A stretch of DNA of 30,203 nt from Bacillota bacterium (GCA_023416275.1 JAEZIB010000153.1:1-30203); one strand, 5' to 3'; shown: positions 16,362 to 25,355, counted from the first letter of the stretch. Program-made: numbers and translations. The notes: generated by a model from the letters alone, not told the origin.

Positions 16362-17051
16362 TTACTTCAATTCTTTTTCTTGCTCTTTTTCTACTTTGAT
16401 TTTATCTACTTTTTCTTTAATAGCCTTTACCAGTGTATCTTCAGGTACACTATCATTTATAAACTGATAATTATTTGTTCTTTTGGTTTTACCGTTTATA
16501 ATCTTCGTGCTTCCTTGAAGAGGATTGATTGGTGAGCATGGAACTTCCCATTCGGCTTCTTCATAGCTTGCTAAAAAGAGGAGGTGCCGTTCACCGAGCT
16601 GATAATATTCTGAGCCTGATTCCATTTCCACATACTCTGTGCCTTTATATTCTCCTCCATATTGCTTTACTTTAACAATATCCCCTGATTTTATATTTCC
16701 TTTAATTGCTTTATCAACTCTGAATTGAGAAACGGTAAATACCTGAGTCAAGCCACTGGATGATATTTTTATTTCTTCAGGTGGGTTAACCTTGATAACC
16801 TCACCTACAAGAACTAAATTTGCTCTGCTATCAAGCTCTTCATAATTAGTGTAATATGTATATGAGCCCGAAGCTATCAGCCTATTTAATGATTTGCTTG
16901 GTTTGTTGTCGCTTAAGTTGACTATTTCGCCAAAAGATACCTTTGTAAAAACTTCAACGGACTGCATATTATATGCTGTTAAAGTTATTAGTATTGCTGC
17001 TATAGCTATTAGCGGTATACTTAGTTTTTTAGTAGTTTTAAATTGTGACAT
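16362..17051 (-). CDS. Membrane-anchored exported protein coupled to the STAND NTPase
   Basis: A 229-residue protein with an N-terminal signal or anchor (about 11-29, LSIPLIAIAAILITLTAY). The outside part has a pattern seen in exported Firmicutes proteins: ANLVLVGEVIKV, then FTVSQFRVDKAIKGNIKSGDIVKVKQYGGEY and YYQLGERHLLFLASY, probably a small beta-barrel domain. The C-terminus is a charged helix rich in Lys/Glu. I know no function. Its ATG shares one base with the stop of the STAND gene (TAATG), and the ribosome-binding site GGAGG lies inside that gene, so the two are made together. It could be the membrane partner of the NTPase. Confidence 0.75.
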   Translation of the reverse strand: MSQFKTTKKLSIPLIAIAAILITLTAYNMQSVEVFTKVSFGEIVNLSDNKPSKSLNRLIASGSYTYYTNYEELDSRANLVLVGEVIKVNPPEEIKISSSGLTQVFTVSQFRVDKAIKGNIKSGDIVKVKQYGGEYKGTEYVEMESGSEYYQLGERHLLFLASYEEAEWEVPCSPINPLQGSTKIINGKTKRTNNYQFINDSVPEDTLVKAIKEKVDKIKVEKEQEKELK

Positions 17052-20017
17052 TAAATTCCTCCATCAAACCTTTCTTTCATCCAATCCTCAAATCCGGATT
17101 CATCTTTCCCTGATTCTACATACGCTGAATAGGTATTGTTTAAAACTGTTTGAGTATTTGGATGCTCTAATCCCAATACTTTAATAAAAACATAACATGC
17201 ATTCAAATACCACTCCAATGCCTTGGCGTAATCTCCTTGGCGATGATAGACACCTGCGATGTTGTTGTATGTAGTGGCAGTATCAGGATGCTCCTTGCCC
17301 AGCAACTTTTCACGGGTAATCACAGCCTTATGGTACCACTCCAATGCCTTATGGTATTCTCCTTTACTATGATACACTATAGCAATATTGTTATAGGCTG
17401 TGGCGGTTGATGGATGCTCCTTGCCCAGAACCTTTTCATAGATATTCAAAGCCATATGATTCCACTCCAATGCCTTAGCGTATTCTCCTTGGTGCCAATA
17501 CACTAAAGCGATGTCGTTGTATGTGTCGGCAGTATCTGGATGTTCCTTGCCCAACACCTTTTCACAGATGTTCAAAGCCTTATGGCACCACTCCAATGCC
17601 TTATTGTATTCTCCTTGGCGAATATACACTAAGGCTATGTTGTTGTATGTTGCTGCGTTTAATGGATGCTCCTTGCCCAGAACCTTTTCATGGATAGCCA
17701 AAGCCTTATGATACCACTCCAATGCATTGGCGTAATCTCCTTGGCTATAATAAACTGAAGCGATGTCGTGGTATGTTGTGGCAGTATCTGGATGCTCCTT
17801 GCCTAGCACCTTTTCACGGATGTCCAAAACCATATGATTCCACTCCAATGCCTTAGCGTATTCTCCTTTGTGCCAATACACTAAAGCTATGTTGTTGTAT
17901 ATGGTGGAGGTTGCTGAATGCTCCTTGCCCCACTCCTTTTCATAGATATTCAAAGCCTTATGATACCACTCCAATGCCTTGGCGTAATCTCCTTGACTAT
18001 AATACACTGAAGCGATGTCATTGTATGTAGTGGCAGTATCTGGATGCTCCTTGCCCATCACCTTTTCACGGATGTTCAAAGCCTTATGGCACCACTCAAA
18101 TGCCTTAGGATATTCTCCTTGGCGGATATATACTAAGGCTATGTTGTTGTAGGTAGTGGCAGTATCTGGATGTTCCTTGCCAAGCACCTTTTCATTAATA
18201 GTTAAAGCCTTATGGTTCAACTCCAATGCTTTGGGGTAATCTCCCTGCCGAAAATACACTAACCCCATGTTGTTGTATATAGTAGCGGTTGATGTATAAT
18301 CCTTGCCAAGTACCTCTTCACAAATTGATAAAGCCATTTTACTATATTCCAGTGCCTTATCATACTCGCCCTGGTTTAGATGACTTACTGCTATATTATT
18401 AAGTAAATCCCCCATAATCTCAGTTTTTTCATTTTTAAATTCATCAATAACAGCCTCAGCGATTTTCAACCTAACTAAAGCAGTAATGTAATCATCAGTC
18501 CCTTTTATGTAATCATTTTTTGACATATTTTCAATCAATTTCATGTAATCATTAATTGAAATAGTGTTTATCTGCATCCTAATGGATTCTTTGACTATAT
18601 CAGGCATTATATAACTGTTTTCAGTTACACTAATCCAACCCAGCTCATTGAGTCTCATCAAATCTCCGTTTTTACATTCTATCCACTTTCTAATATCTGT
18701 CGGAATTTCCATGCTTGGTAAAATTGCAAAGTTCTTAAGAATTCTCTTTTGCTCTTCACTTACATTGACAAACTCAAAAAGTGTTATTAAGTGCTGGGCA
18801 ATGGTTTTTGCCTGCTTTGAATGATTAGTTTCAATAAGGAGATCCGGATAACCGAAACCATATCTTATTAAATCATACAAATACTCTAATAAATCATAGC
18901 CCGGTACATTTGCTGATTTTGCCAATAACTCTACAGAAAGCGTATGGCAGCTTACCAATTTTACCAGCTTTTTAACAGTTTCTATTTGAGCTCTTGATTT
19001 ATCAAACTTGTAATATTCATAAAAAACATCAATGCACTGTTCTGGACAAAGAAATCCGATGTGTATAGGAGTGAAGTCCTGCATATTATTTGACCTTCTT
19101 GATGTCATAACTACTCTAGCACAAATTCCTAAAAGCACTGATAATGAGGGGTCATCTGAAACAGTATTATTGACATTATCAATAAATAAAATTGTATCAG
19201 ACTTAGAATTTGCCAGAAATTGCTCTATGAGTTTATATCTTATACTTTCATCCTTAATACTGTCAAAAATATACAAAGAGCTTAACAGACTCCTCTTTAG
19301 GCTCTCCTGATATTCTATCCACGCAATATGCTTGTATTGGTCTTTTATGTTGTGATATACTTTTCGAGCTATTGATGTTTTTCCTATTCCTCCCAGTCCA
19401 TTAACCAGCACAATATTCTTATCATTTTCAATAAGTTTTTGCAAATCACTAACCGTACTATCTCTATGTAAAAGTTCATTTCCCTTCGGAGGAGGATTTG
19501 TCAACTGATGCAATCTGACATCATCATCGGAAGTCTTATTATAATATCTATCTGCTTCTTCCTTAATTTCATACAGCATTTTTATTATTTCTTTTACAAT
19601 AGTGTTTGTCTCACCTGATTCCACATCTCTTCGATATTCAAACATTTTATCACGAAATTCATCTATAAACATAAACTCAGAAATAAGCATGGTCGCAAAA
19701 TCTTTTATGCGGCTATCATTTTCACTTGCCCCGGTTTGTTCAGATATATACAACAGAATATCCCGAAAAAGCTCTCGGGTAAGTGCTTTTTTGTCTATTA
19801 TATTCTTAAGCCCCATGACTCTATCGTTGCCTTCATTAAAAAACTTCTCAAATAGTATATCCTCACCATTTTTTTCTTTATACTCTATTAACAGTCTTTC
19901 ACATAATAAATCAAAAGTCTGGTTTTCATTAAATCGGCGATTAAAACTATTAACCTTTTTGAATGCAAGTTCAAGTGCTTTTGAAATTATAGTTTCAATT
20001 AGTATTTGTTCTATCAT
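17051..20017 (-). CDS. STAND NTPase (NB-ARC-like) with ten TPR repeats
   Basis: A 988-residue signalling ATPase. Residues 1-165 are helical and unassigned (possible effector or adaptor region); 185-480 form a STAND/NB-ARC NTPase with Walker A GLGGIGKTS (207-215), Walker B ILFIDNV (276-282) and VVMTSR (302-307); a helical and winged-helix-like part follows. Residues 537-956 are ten 42-residue TPRs of kinesin-light-chain type, then a short cap. Such proteins stay inactive until the repeat part senses a ligand, then oligomerise. Related STAND proteins act in phage defence (Avs) and in regulation; which applies here is not shown. No nuclease, TIR or protease effector motif is visible in it. The start has GGGAG 8 bases upstream. 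Confidence 0.88.
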   Translation of the reverse strand: MIEQILIETIISKALELAFKKVNSFNRRFNENQTFDLLCERLLIEYKEKNGEDILFEKFFNEGNDRVMGLKNIIDKKALTRELFRDILLYISEQTGASENDSRIKDFATMLISEFMFIDEFRDKMFEYRRDVESGETNTIVKEIIKMLYEIKEEADRYYNKTSDDDVRLHQLTNPPPKGNELLHRDSTVSDLQKLIENDKNIVLVNGLGGIGKTSIARKVYHNIKDQYKHIAWIEYQESLKRSLLSSLYIFDSIKDESIRYKLIEQFLANSKSDTILFIDNVNNTVSDDPSLSVLLGICARVVMTSRRSNNMQDFTPIHIGFLCPEQCIDVFYEYYKFDKSRAQIETVKKLVKLVSCHTLSVELLAKSANVPGYDLLEYLYDLIRYGFGYPDLLIETNHSKQAKTIAQHLITLFEFVNVSEEQKRILKNFAILPSMEIPTDIRKWIECKNGDLMRLNELGWISVTENSYIMPDIVKESIRMQINTISINDYMKLIENMSKNDYIKGTDDYITALVRLKIAEAVIDEFKNEKTEIMGDLLNNIAVSHLNQGEYDKALEYSKMALSICEEVLGKDYTSTATIYNNMGLVYFRQGDYPKALELNHKALTINEKVLGKEHPDTATTYNNIALVYIRQGEYPKAFEWCHKALNIREKVMGKEHPDTATTYNDIASVYYSQGDYAKALEWYHKALNIYEKEWGKEHSATSTIYNNIALVYWHKGEYAKALEWNHMVLDIREKVLGKEHPDTATTYHDIASVYYSQGDYANALEWYHKALAIHEKVLGKEHPLNAATYNNIALVYIRQGEYNKALEWCHKALNICEKVLGKEHPDTADTYNDIALVYWHQGEYAKALEWNHMALNIYEKVLGKEHPSTATAYNNIAIVYHSKGEYHKALEWYHKAVITREKLLGKEHPDTATTYNNIAGVYHRQGDYAKALEWYLNACYVFIKVLGLEHPNTQTVLNNTYSAYVESGKDESGFEDWMKERFDGGI
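17150..18409 (-). repeat. Ten tandem 126-bp TPR-coding repeats
   Basis: Each unit codes for 42 residues with the frame xxYNNIALVYxxQGEYxKALEW followed by xHKALxIxEKVLGKEHPDTA. Units fall into types that recur: 3 and 7 (EWCHKALNI), 4 and 6 (IASVYYSQGDY, EWYHKAL), 5 and 8 (LVYWH, EWNHM). This pattern points to duplication of multi-unit blocks. Units 1, 2, 9 and 10 are more diverged. Confidence 0.9.
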
Positions 20018-20253
20018 AACCGCCGCTCCCTAGATATATAAATTTCAAAAAATCTTCATTGGTTAGATTCTTATATTAGCCACAATACTGCTTTAATTAT
20101 ATATTTAGCATTTGCTTACATCAACCATTTTTTACACATATATCTATATTGTAATTTTTATTCAATACTATATTTATTTTTGCTCACTCAAACAGTTATC
20201 CTGTTCTGAAATCATATAAGTCATCAATACTTTAACAAATCCATTTTTTACAA

Positions 20254-20289
20254 AACAAAAACATGCAACCTAATTGATTACATGCTTTG
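20254..20289 (-). terminator. Terminator of the ASCH-domain gene
   Basis: On the minus strand GCATGTAA pairs with TTGCATGT (two wobbles) across a nine-base loop, then TTTTTGTTTTG. It starts about 30 bases past the stop. The rest of 20018-20317 is AT-rich spacer where the STAND promoter should lie; I see no clear one. Confidence 0.7.
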
Positions 20290-20317
20290 ATTCTCTATGT
20301 TTATTTTGTTTTAATTA

Positions 20318-20689
20318 TCAGCTTATATAGACAAAAGACTGAGGAGCCGCCTTTATTCCATAATAGGACATTTCCTTAGGGCTTTCGTATTTTACAATAT
20401 CCTTTAGCTTATAGGCTATAGCTTTTTCTCTTCCGTTATAATATTTTTGAAAAAAGATCTCGTTTATTCCCGAACTTTTACTTGTTTTTTGCCACACATC
20501 GGTCGGGCTTCCTTCCAATATTTCCTCAACAACTGCTTCACCTACTACTTTCATTACAGGAGCTGTTGAATAAATTATTATTTTATCAATACTTTCCTTA
20601 CATTTTTTCTTACGGAATTCATATTTCTTTGTTCCATTAAAAATATTTTCAACATGCTCAGGATTAATCGATAATAATATCTTGCACAT
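20318..20689 (-). CDS. ASCH-domain protein
   Basis: A 123-residue single-domain protein of the ASCH fold, related to the PUA group of RNA-binding domains. The key signature is GTKKYEFRKK near the start (G-x-K-x-x-E-x-R), preceded by LLSINPEHVENIF and followed by the strand KIIIYSTAPVMKVVGEAVVEEI. ASCH proteins are thought to bind RNA or modified nucleosides; some are found near mobile and defence genes. The start was set at the ATG at 20689, with GGGTGG 5-6 bases upstream; a GTG three codons earlier is possible. It is transcribed alone between the ligase and STAND genes. Confidence 0.8.
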   Translation of the reverse strand: MCKILLSINPEHVENIFNGTKKYEFRKKKCKESIDKIIIYSTAPVMKVVGEAVVEEILEGSPTDVWQKTSKSSGINEIFFQKYYNGREKAIAYKLKDIVKYESPKEMSYYGIKAAPQSFVYIS

Positions 20690-20746
20690 TTTTACCACCC
20701 ATTTCTAATATACATTTAAACTGCTCTTTAGATAACTTATTTGTAT

Positions 20747-20779
20747 ATAAAAAGCATAGCCGCTTTTAACGACTATGCT
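20747..20779 (-). terminator. Terminator of the isomerase/ligase gene
   Basis: On the minus strand AGCATAGTCG pairs with CGGCTATGCT (one wobble pair) with a TTAAAAG loop and TTTTTATA tail, 15 bases past the stop codon. Confidence 0.9.
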
Positions 20780-20793
20780 GTAAATAATGCTTT

Positions 20794-23325
20794 TTATGCC
20801 GTAACAATATTTTTAGCAGCCTGTAAGCCAAACTTCTCAACAGCATGTTCACGCATCTTGTACTTGAGAATCTTGCCGGCAGCATTCATTGGGAATTCTG
20901 TTACAAAATCAATGTAGCGTGGAGTTTTGTGTTTAGCCATATGTGAACGAATGTAATCCTTTAGCTCTTCCTCAGTCAATTCCATACCTTCCTTCAATAT
21001 AACACATGCCATAATTTCCTCACCATACTGCTGGTCTGGTACACCTATAACCTGAACATCCTTAACCTTTGGATGAGTATATATAAAGTCCTCAATCTCC
21101 TTAGGATAAATATTCTCACCACCACGAATAATCATATCCTTCATACGGCCTGTAATTTTGAAATTGCCGTTTTCATCACGTCTTGCAATATCCCCAGTAT
21201 GCAGCCAGCCATCCTGGTCTATTGCAGCTGCAGTTGCCTCAGGCATTTTGTAATAGCCCTTCATAATATTGTAGCCTCTGGCAACAAACTCACCATCCAC
21301 ATTGTCTGGTAAATCTTTTCCTGTTTCAGGATCAACAATCTTACATTCTATTCCCGGCAACGCCCTTCCAACTGTACCAACTCTGACCTCAACAGGATCG
21401 TCAACACGGCTCTGTGTGCAACCTGGCGAAGACTCAGTTTGCCCAAATACAATAGTAATCTGAGTCATGTTCATTTTTTCAACTACATCCTGCATAACCT
21501 TTATAGGACAAGGGCTGCCTGCCATAATACCTGTTCTCATATGTGAAAAATCCGTTTTTGAGAAATCTTCGTGCTCAAGCATTGCAATAAACATTGTTGG
21601 AACCCCATTAACAGCAGTTATCTTCTCCCTGTTAATACAGTCAAGACCCTTTTTAGGAGAAAAAGCAGTAATAGGTGACATTGTAGAACCATGAGTCATG
21701 CTGGCAGTCATTGAAAGCACCATTCCAAAGCAGTGAAACATTGGTACTTGAATCATAAATTTGTCGGCTGTAGATAAATCCATACAATCGCCTATGTTCT
21801 TACCATTATTAACAACATTATAATGAGTCAGCATAACACCCTTTGGGAAGCCTGTTGTTCCTGAAGTATACTGCATGTTGCAGACATCGTGCTTGTTGAT
21901 GGCAAATGCACGTCTGTAAACCTCTTCAACAGGTACCTTTTTTGCTAAAGCTATAGCATCCTCCCAAGTTAAGCAACCCTTCTGCTTTGAGTCAACTGTA
22001 ATAATGTTTCTCAGGAACGGCAGACGTTTAATGTGTAATGGTTTTCCTGCCTCAGCAGTTTCCAGCTCAGGACAGAGTTCCTTTATAATACCCACATAAT
22101 CTGAATCTCTGTAACCATCAATCATAACTAACGTGTGAGTATCCGATTGACGAAGCAGATATTCAGCCTCATAAATTTTGTAAGCAGTATTAACAGTTAC
22201 AAGAACTGCGCCTATCTTTGTAGCTGCCCAAAATGTAATAAACCATTGAGGAACATTTGTTGCCCATATAGCCACATGATCGCCAGGTCTTACCCCTAAT
22301 GCAATTAAAGAACGAGCAAAGGTATCAACATCATCACGGAATTCAGAATAAGTTCTTGTGTAGTCCATTTCAGTATAACGGAAGCAATATTGATCCGGGA
22401 ATTCATCTACCATGCGGTCCAGTACCTGTGGGAAAGTCAAATCAATAAGTGCATCCTTTTCCCATACATATTTTCCCGTTTTAGCATTATTATCATAAAG
22501 ATGACCCTTTGATACGCTTTTTTCAGTAAACTGGCCCATGTAGTTTATGAAATTGGGGAATACAATACCCGCATCACTAAGCTCAGACGCCCAACGCTTA
22601 ACCCATTCAAGAGAAACATAGCCTTCATAATTAATTGAGCGAAGAGCAAACATAATACTTTCGATAGGCAAATCCCCCTCACCTGTCATACGGTATTTAA
22701 CTGTTCCGTCTTCAACAACAGAATCCTTGATATGAACATATTTTATATAAGCACCAAGGTTTTGCACAGTCTTGCCAGGCTTTTCATCAAAAAATCTATA
22801 TGGGTGATGAACATCCCACAATGCAGCTACTGCATCACTTTGAGCATTTTCTAGAAGCTTGCAAAGACGTTCAGTATCTGCATATACACCATTTGTCTCT
22901 ATTAGTAATGTTACATTATGTTCTTCTGCGACAGGAATCAAACGCTTTAGTGCTGCTAGAACAACCTCATCATCAACCTCTCCAGTCACGTGTGGTTCTA
23001 AATCTGCAAGTATTCGTATATACGGTGTTCCCAGCTTTGATGCAAGTGTAATATATTGTACGAGCTCTTGATAATTTTCTTCTTCCTTATCAGCAAATTT
23101 TAGACAATTGCCTGAAGACAGACAAGGAATTTCTAGGCGCAGTTTTGAGAGTTTTTCTACAGTTTGTGGCAGCTGGCTTTCAGTAAATGGCTGCGCCTTA
23201 ACAGCAAAAATTTCTTCACCTAAACCACGAATTTCAATACCGTCAAATCCCAGATCCTTAGCCATGGAATAAATATCTGTCCAACTAAAATCTGGACACC
23301 CAAGTGTTGAAAAAGCAATTTTCAT
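20794..23325 (-). CDS. Fusion of TIM-barrel sugar-phosphate isomerase-like domain and acyl-CoA ligase
   Basis: An 843-residue two-domain protein. Residues 1-about 265 are a xylose-isomerase-like/AP-endonuclease-2-type TIM barrel with likely metal ligands in LLIETNG, WDVHHP, VHIKDS and SLEWV. Residues about 290-840 are an AMP-forming acyl-CoA synthetase: YTSGTTGFPKGVMLTH (phosphate loop), VFGQTESSPG, GWLHTGDIARRDENG, KITGRMKDMIIRGGENIYP, and AGKILKYKMRE with the catalytic Lys. Ligases of this group usually have about 550 residues, so the isomerase part is a true addition. The acid substrate is unknown. The ATG has AGGAGGAG 8 bases upstream. A T-box leader with a Leu-like specifier precedes the gene, tying its expression to uncharged tRNA, probably tRNA-Leu. 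Confidence 0.88.
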   Translation of the reverse strand: MKIAFSTLGCPDFSWTDIYSMAKDLGFDGIEIRGLGEEIFAVKAQPFTESQLPQTVEKLSKLRLEIPCLSSGNCLKFADKEEENYQELVQYITLASKLGTPYIRILADLEPHVTGEVDDEVVLAALKRLIPVAEEHNVTLLIETNGVYADTERLCKLLENAQSDAVAALWDVHHPYRFFDEKPGKTVQNLGAYIKYVHIKDSVVEDGTVKYRMTGEGDLPIESIMFALRSINYEGYVSLEWVKRWASELSDAGIVFPNFINYMGQFTEKSVSKGHLYDNNAKTGKYVWEKDALIDLTFPQVLDRMVDEFPDQYCFRYTEMDYTRTYSEFRDDVDTFARSLIALGVRPGDHVAIWATNVPQWFITFWAATKIGAVLVTVNTAYKIYEAEYLLRQSDTHTLVMIDGYRDSDYVGIIKELCPELETAEAGKPLHIKRLPFLRNIITVDSKQKGCLTWEDAIALAKKVPVEEVYRRAFAINKHDVCNMQYTSGTTGFPKGVMLTHYNVVNNGKNIGDCMDLSTADKFMIQVPMFHCFGMVLSMTASMTHGSTMSPITAFSPKKGLDCINREKITAVNGVPTMFIAMLEHEDFSKTDFSHMRTGIMAGSPCPIKVMQDVVEKMNMTQITIVFGQTESSPGCTQSRVDDPVEVRVGTVGRALPGIECKIVDPETGKDLPDNVDGEFVARGYNIMKGYYKMPEATAAAIDQDGWLHTGDIARRDENGNFKITGRMKDMIIRGGENIYPKEIEDFIYTHPKVKDVQVIGVPDQQYGEEIMACVILKEGMELTEEELKDYIRSHMAKHKTPRYIDFVTEFPMNAAGKILKYKMREHAVEKFGLQAAKNIVTA

Positions 23326-23441
23326 AAATTAATCTCCTCCTAAAATTTTATTTTGCTGTTTAAATGTCAATTTGTAAATAAGTTAAAATATAATCTTTAT
23401 TTTATTGACTGCTGCTGTGTCCAACTTGTTACGAGAACAAC

Positions 23442-23483
23442 AAAAAAGCTTTCATCTCCAACATTTCTGCTAGAGACGAAAGC
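23442..23483 (-). terminator. T-box-controlled terminator
   Basis: AGCTTTCGTCTC pairs with GGAGATGAAAGCT (one wobble or bulge) followed by TTTTTT on the minus strand. Part of its left arm region overlaps the T-box antiterminator, as needed for a switch. It ends about 115 bases before the ligase start. Confidence 0.88.
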
Positions 23484-23751
23484 TATTAGCCTCCGTGGTA
23501 CCACTCTTATTGGTATTTGCATACCCACTCTGCGTCATCTATCCAAGTGAAAAATGACCTCTCTTTATAACGGCGAGAAACCCGTTCATTCCTACTTGCT
23601 AAAGCTATATATTTGTACAGCTCCTAGCTTTCAGATGAAAGCTCAAGGGTGAGTTCACAACCTACTCTGTGTACTGTCTTTCAGCAACCGACAGCTCTCT
23701 GGAACACTAGGATATAGCGTGTTATCCCTATCAATGCATTTTAACGTTATT
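23442..23751 (-). ncRNA. T-box leader (tRNA-sensing), specifier read as CUC (Leu)
   Basis: The T-box sequence AAGAGTGGTACCACGGAGG (23490-23508) is clear and is followed by a terminator. Stem I features are seen upstream: AGAGAGC and GGTTGCTGAAAG for the distal loop, then GTGAA-CTC-ACCC, where the codon after GAA is the expected specifier (CUC, Leu). The tRNA-end-binding bulge reads UGGU, which fits a tRNA with A before CCA, as in tRNA-Leu. The leader controls the fused isomerase/ligase gene. The class is certain; the Leu reading is likely but rests on alignment by eye. Confidence 0.88.
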
Positions 23752-23757
23752 AAGAAT

Positions 23758-23786
23758 ATCATAACAAAATCCATTTACTTTGTCAA
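23758..23786 (-). promoter_or_regulatory. SigmaA promoter of the T-box/ligase unit
   Basis: Perfect -35 TTGACA (23781-23786), 17-base spacer and -10 TATGAT (23758-23763) on the minus strand. Transcription should start near 23751, a few bases before the T-box stem I. Confidence 0.85.
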
Positions 23787-24036
23787 TTATTTAGTGTTTA
23801 AATATCTCAATTTCTGTCAATTATTTTCATATATTTCTATTTTCTATCTTTTTTCTAATTATATTTTATTAAAGCATTAGTCAGCAATATTATAACTAAA
23901 CATAATCTAGTTCACAGCTTATCCACTTTTCAAGAATAAATATAGCAGTGGATTATTTTATACACTTATACACCTAGTTTTCCAATTTATGCTACTTTAT
24001 AAAACAGCATACTTTAACTTCTATGTATGATAAGCC

Positions 24037-24435
24037 TTAAAAGTGCTCATTCATATCTTCATCATTAGAACCAGTAAATTTTTCTATTAGCTGAATTTTT
24101 AACCCGTTAGGATCTAAAATATTTATGAACTTAACATGTGGATTTGGTCTAAAGGGGCCACTTTCAATTCTAACTCCCCTTTTCTCTAAAAATTGCATTT
24201 TTTCACTGACAGATTCTACTTCAAATCCTAATGATATGTTTGACCCAAAATTGACTTCCTTGACTGTTTCATTATATATAAGCTCTATATTTGTTTCACC
24301 ATCACCCAAAAATACAATTTTTACTCCAGCCTGAGGCTCCAGTCGTCTAACTATTGGAAGGCCTATTATATCCTGGTAAAAGCTGATAGACTGTTCTAAA
24401 TTTTTAACCGTCAATGTACACCAACAAAATTTCAT
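24037..24435 (-). CDS. VOC-family (glyoxalase-like) protein
   Basis: A 132-residue protein of the vicinal-oxygen-chelate fold: two beta-alpha-beta-beta-beta units, FCWCTLTVKNLEQSISFYQD at the start and SLGFEVESVSEKMQFLEKRG, then FINILDPNGLKIQLIEK at the end. The family holds glyoxalase I, dioxygenases and resistance proteins; the metal ligands His/Glu of glyoxalase I are only partly present (Glu in NIELI and Gln in KIQLIEK), so the activity cannot be named. The start at 24435 has AAGGAGG 8 bases upstream; a longer frame to 24501 lacks one. It stands alone between long spacers. Confidence 0.85.
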   Translation of the reverse strand: MKFCWCTLTVKNLEQSISFYQDIIGLPIVRRLEPQAGVKIVFLGDGETNIELIYNETVKEVNFGSNISLGFEVESVSEKMQFLEKRGVRIESGPFRPNPHVKFINILDPNGLKIQLIEKFTGSNDEDMNEHF

Positions 24436-24559
24436 ATGCGTGTTCCTCCTTAAGTAGTTTTTAAATTGAAGTGTAACCATTGCATCTAATTTTAAGCACA
24501 ACTCAAATTATAGTTTATAACGCCTAGATTCAAAATGAAATTTTTCCATTGAAAAAAAT

Positions 24560-24680
24560 CTCATTACATCAGCGGCGTGTAAGCGAGGCTGGGAGATATT
24601 CTCACCGTCTGAAAACCAAAGTGGTATCCGCCACTTATAGAAGTGGATACATTTTCTTGTCTCGTTATAAACGAATATAT
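24560..24680 (+). other. Structured GC-richer island, possibly the end of a lost IS200/IS605-type element
   Basis: In an AT-rich spacer, this stretch is clearly richer in G+C and folds: AAGTGG (24619-24624), CCACTT (24631-24636) and AAGTGG (24641-24646) allow two mutually exclusive hairpins, and GTATCC/GGATAC extends the second one (24624-24650). Upstream lies GCGAGGCTGGGAGATATTCTC with its own hairpin GAGATATTCTC. The layout recalls the structured ends of IS200/IS605 elements, but there is no transposase or tnpB frame, so the call is weak. Confidence 0.3.
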
Positions 24681-25355
24681 TCCCTTGCTTATAAATTACT
24701 TTATGCATTGCTAAATATAAATATTCAATCAGCTTTATCAACTTTCACACTAATATTTGTTATGACGTTGAATAACAGTTGAATGCTTTGTAAAGAAAAT
24801 TACTTTCTTTTGCCAATTAGTATATGATAAATAACAACTTTATTGAGCTAGAATATAATTAGAATTCTTGCACAGACTACAAACTATTTATATGCTCTAC
24901 AACTATTCAAAAACATAACTAGCTAAAGATTCTCTAAATAAATTTATAGACTTTTTTAAGCTGTCTACTATATATCATACCATGGATAATACTGGTATTT
25001 AACAACAATTTCAATTAATAAATATAATTAAATACCAACCTATAACTATTTAAAGCACAATTAAAAGTATATTACATATTATGTTAATTGATTTATTATA
25101 TTCTAAAATTGTATTGCTTATACTATATTCTACCATATTATTTCATTTCTCGGCAACTAATAACATAAAAAATTATATTTTTTTATTATTGATGAATTAT
25201 AGAGGCAAAGTCTAATATATTTTTCCTGAATATACTTGTAAGTATTTGATAAAAATATAGTCAATTGCTATCTTTGATAATTAATTTGGTATCAGCAGAT
25301 AAGTTGGGTTCCAATATATACTTTAAATAATATACAAAGTTGCGGAGTGATTATA
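24681..25355. other. Long AT-rich spacer, no gene seen
   Basis: Very low G+C, with many short poly-A/T tracts. I find no frame with a start site, no RNA gene and no clear repeat. The promoter of the phosphoesterase gene should lie in its right end. Confidence 0.5.

Noticed and set aside
17150..18409. CRISPR-like array because of regular repeats
   Set aside because: The 126-base period is in frame and codes for 42-residue TPR units; there are no short repeats with unique spacers.
23920..23932. TTATCCACT, similar to a DnaA box
   Set aside because: Only one such box, no cluster and no origin genes nearby; expected by chance in AT-rich DNA.
24508..24741. Minus-strand frame of 77 codons (and a plus-strand one of similar length) over the structured island
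   Set aside because: Both lack a ribosome-binding site; the sequence signal is better explained by hairpins than by coding.
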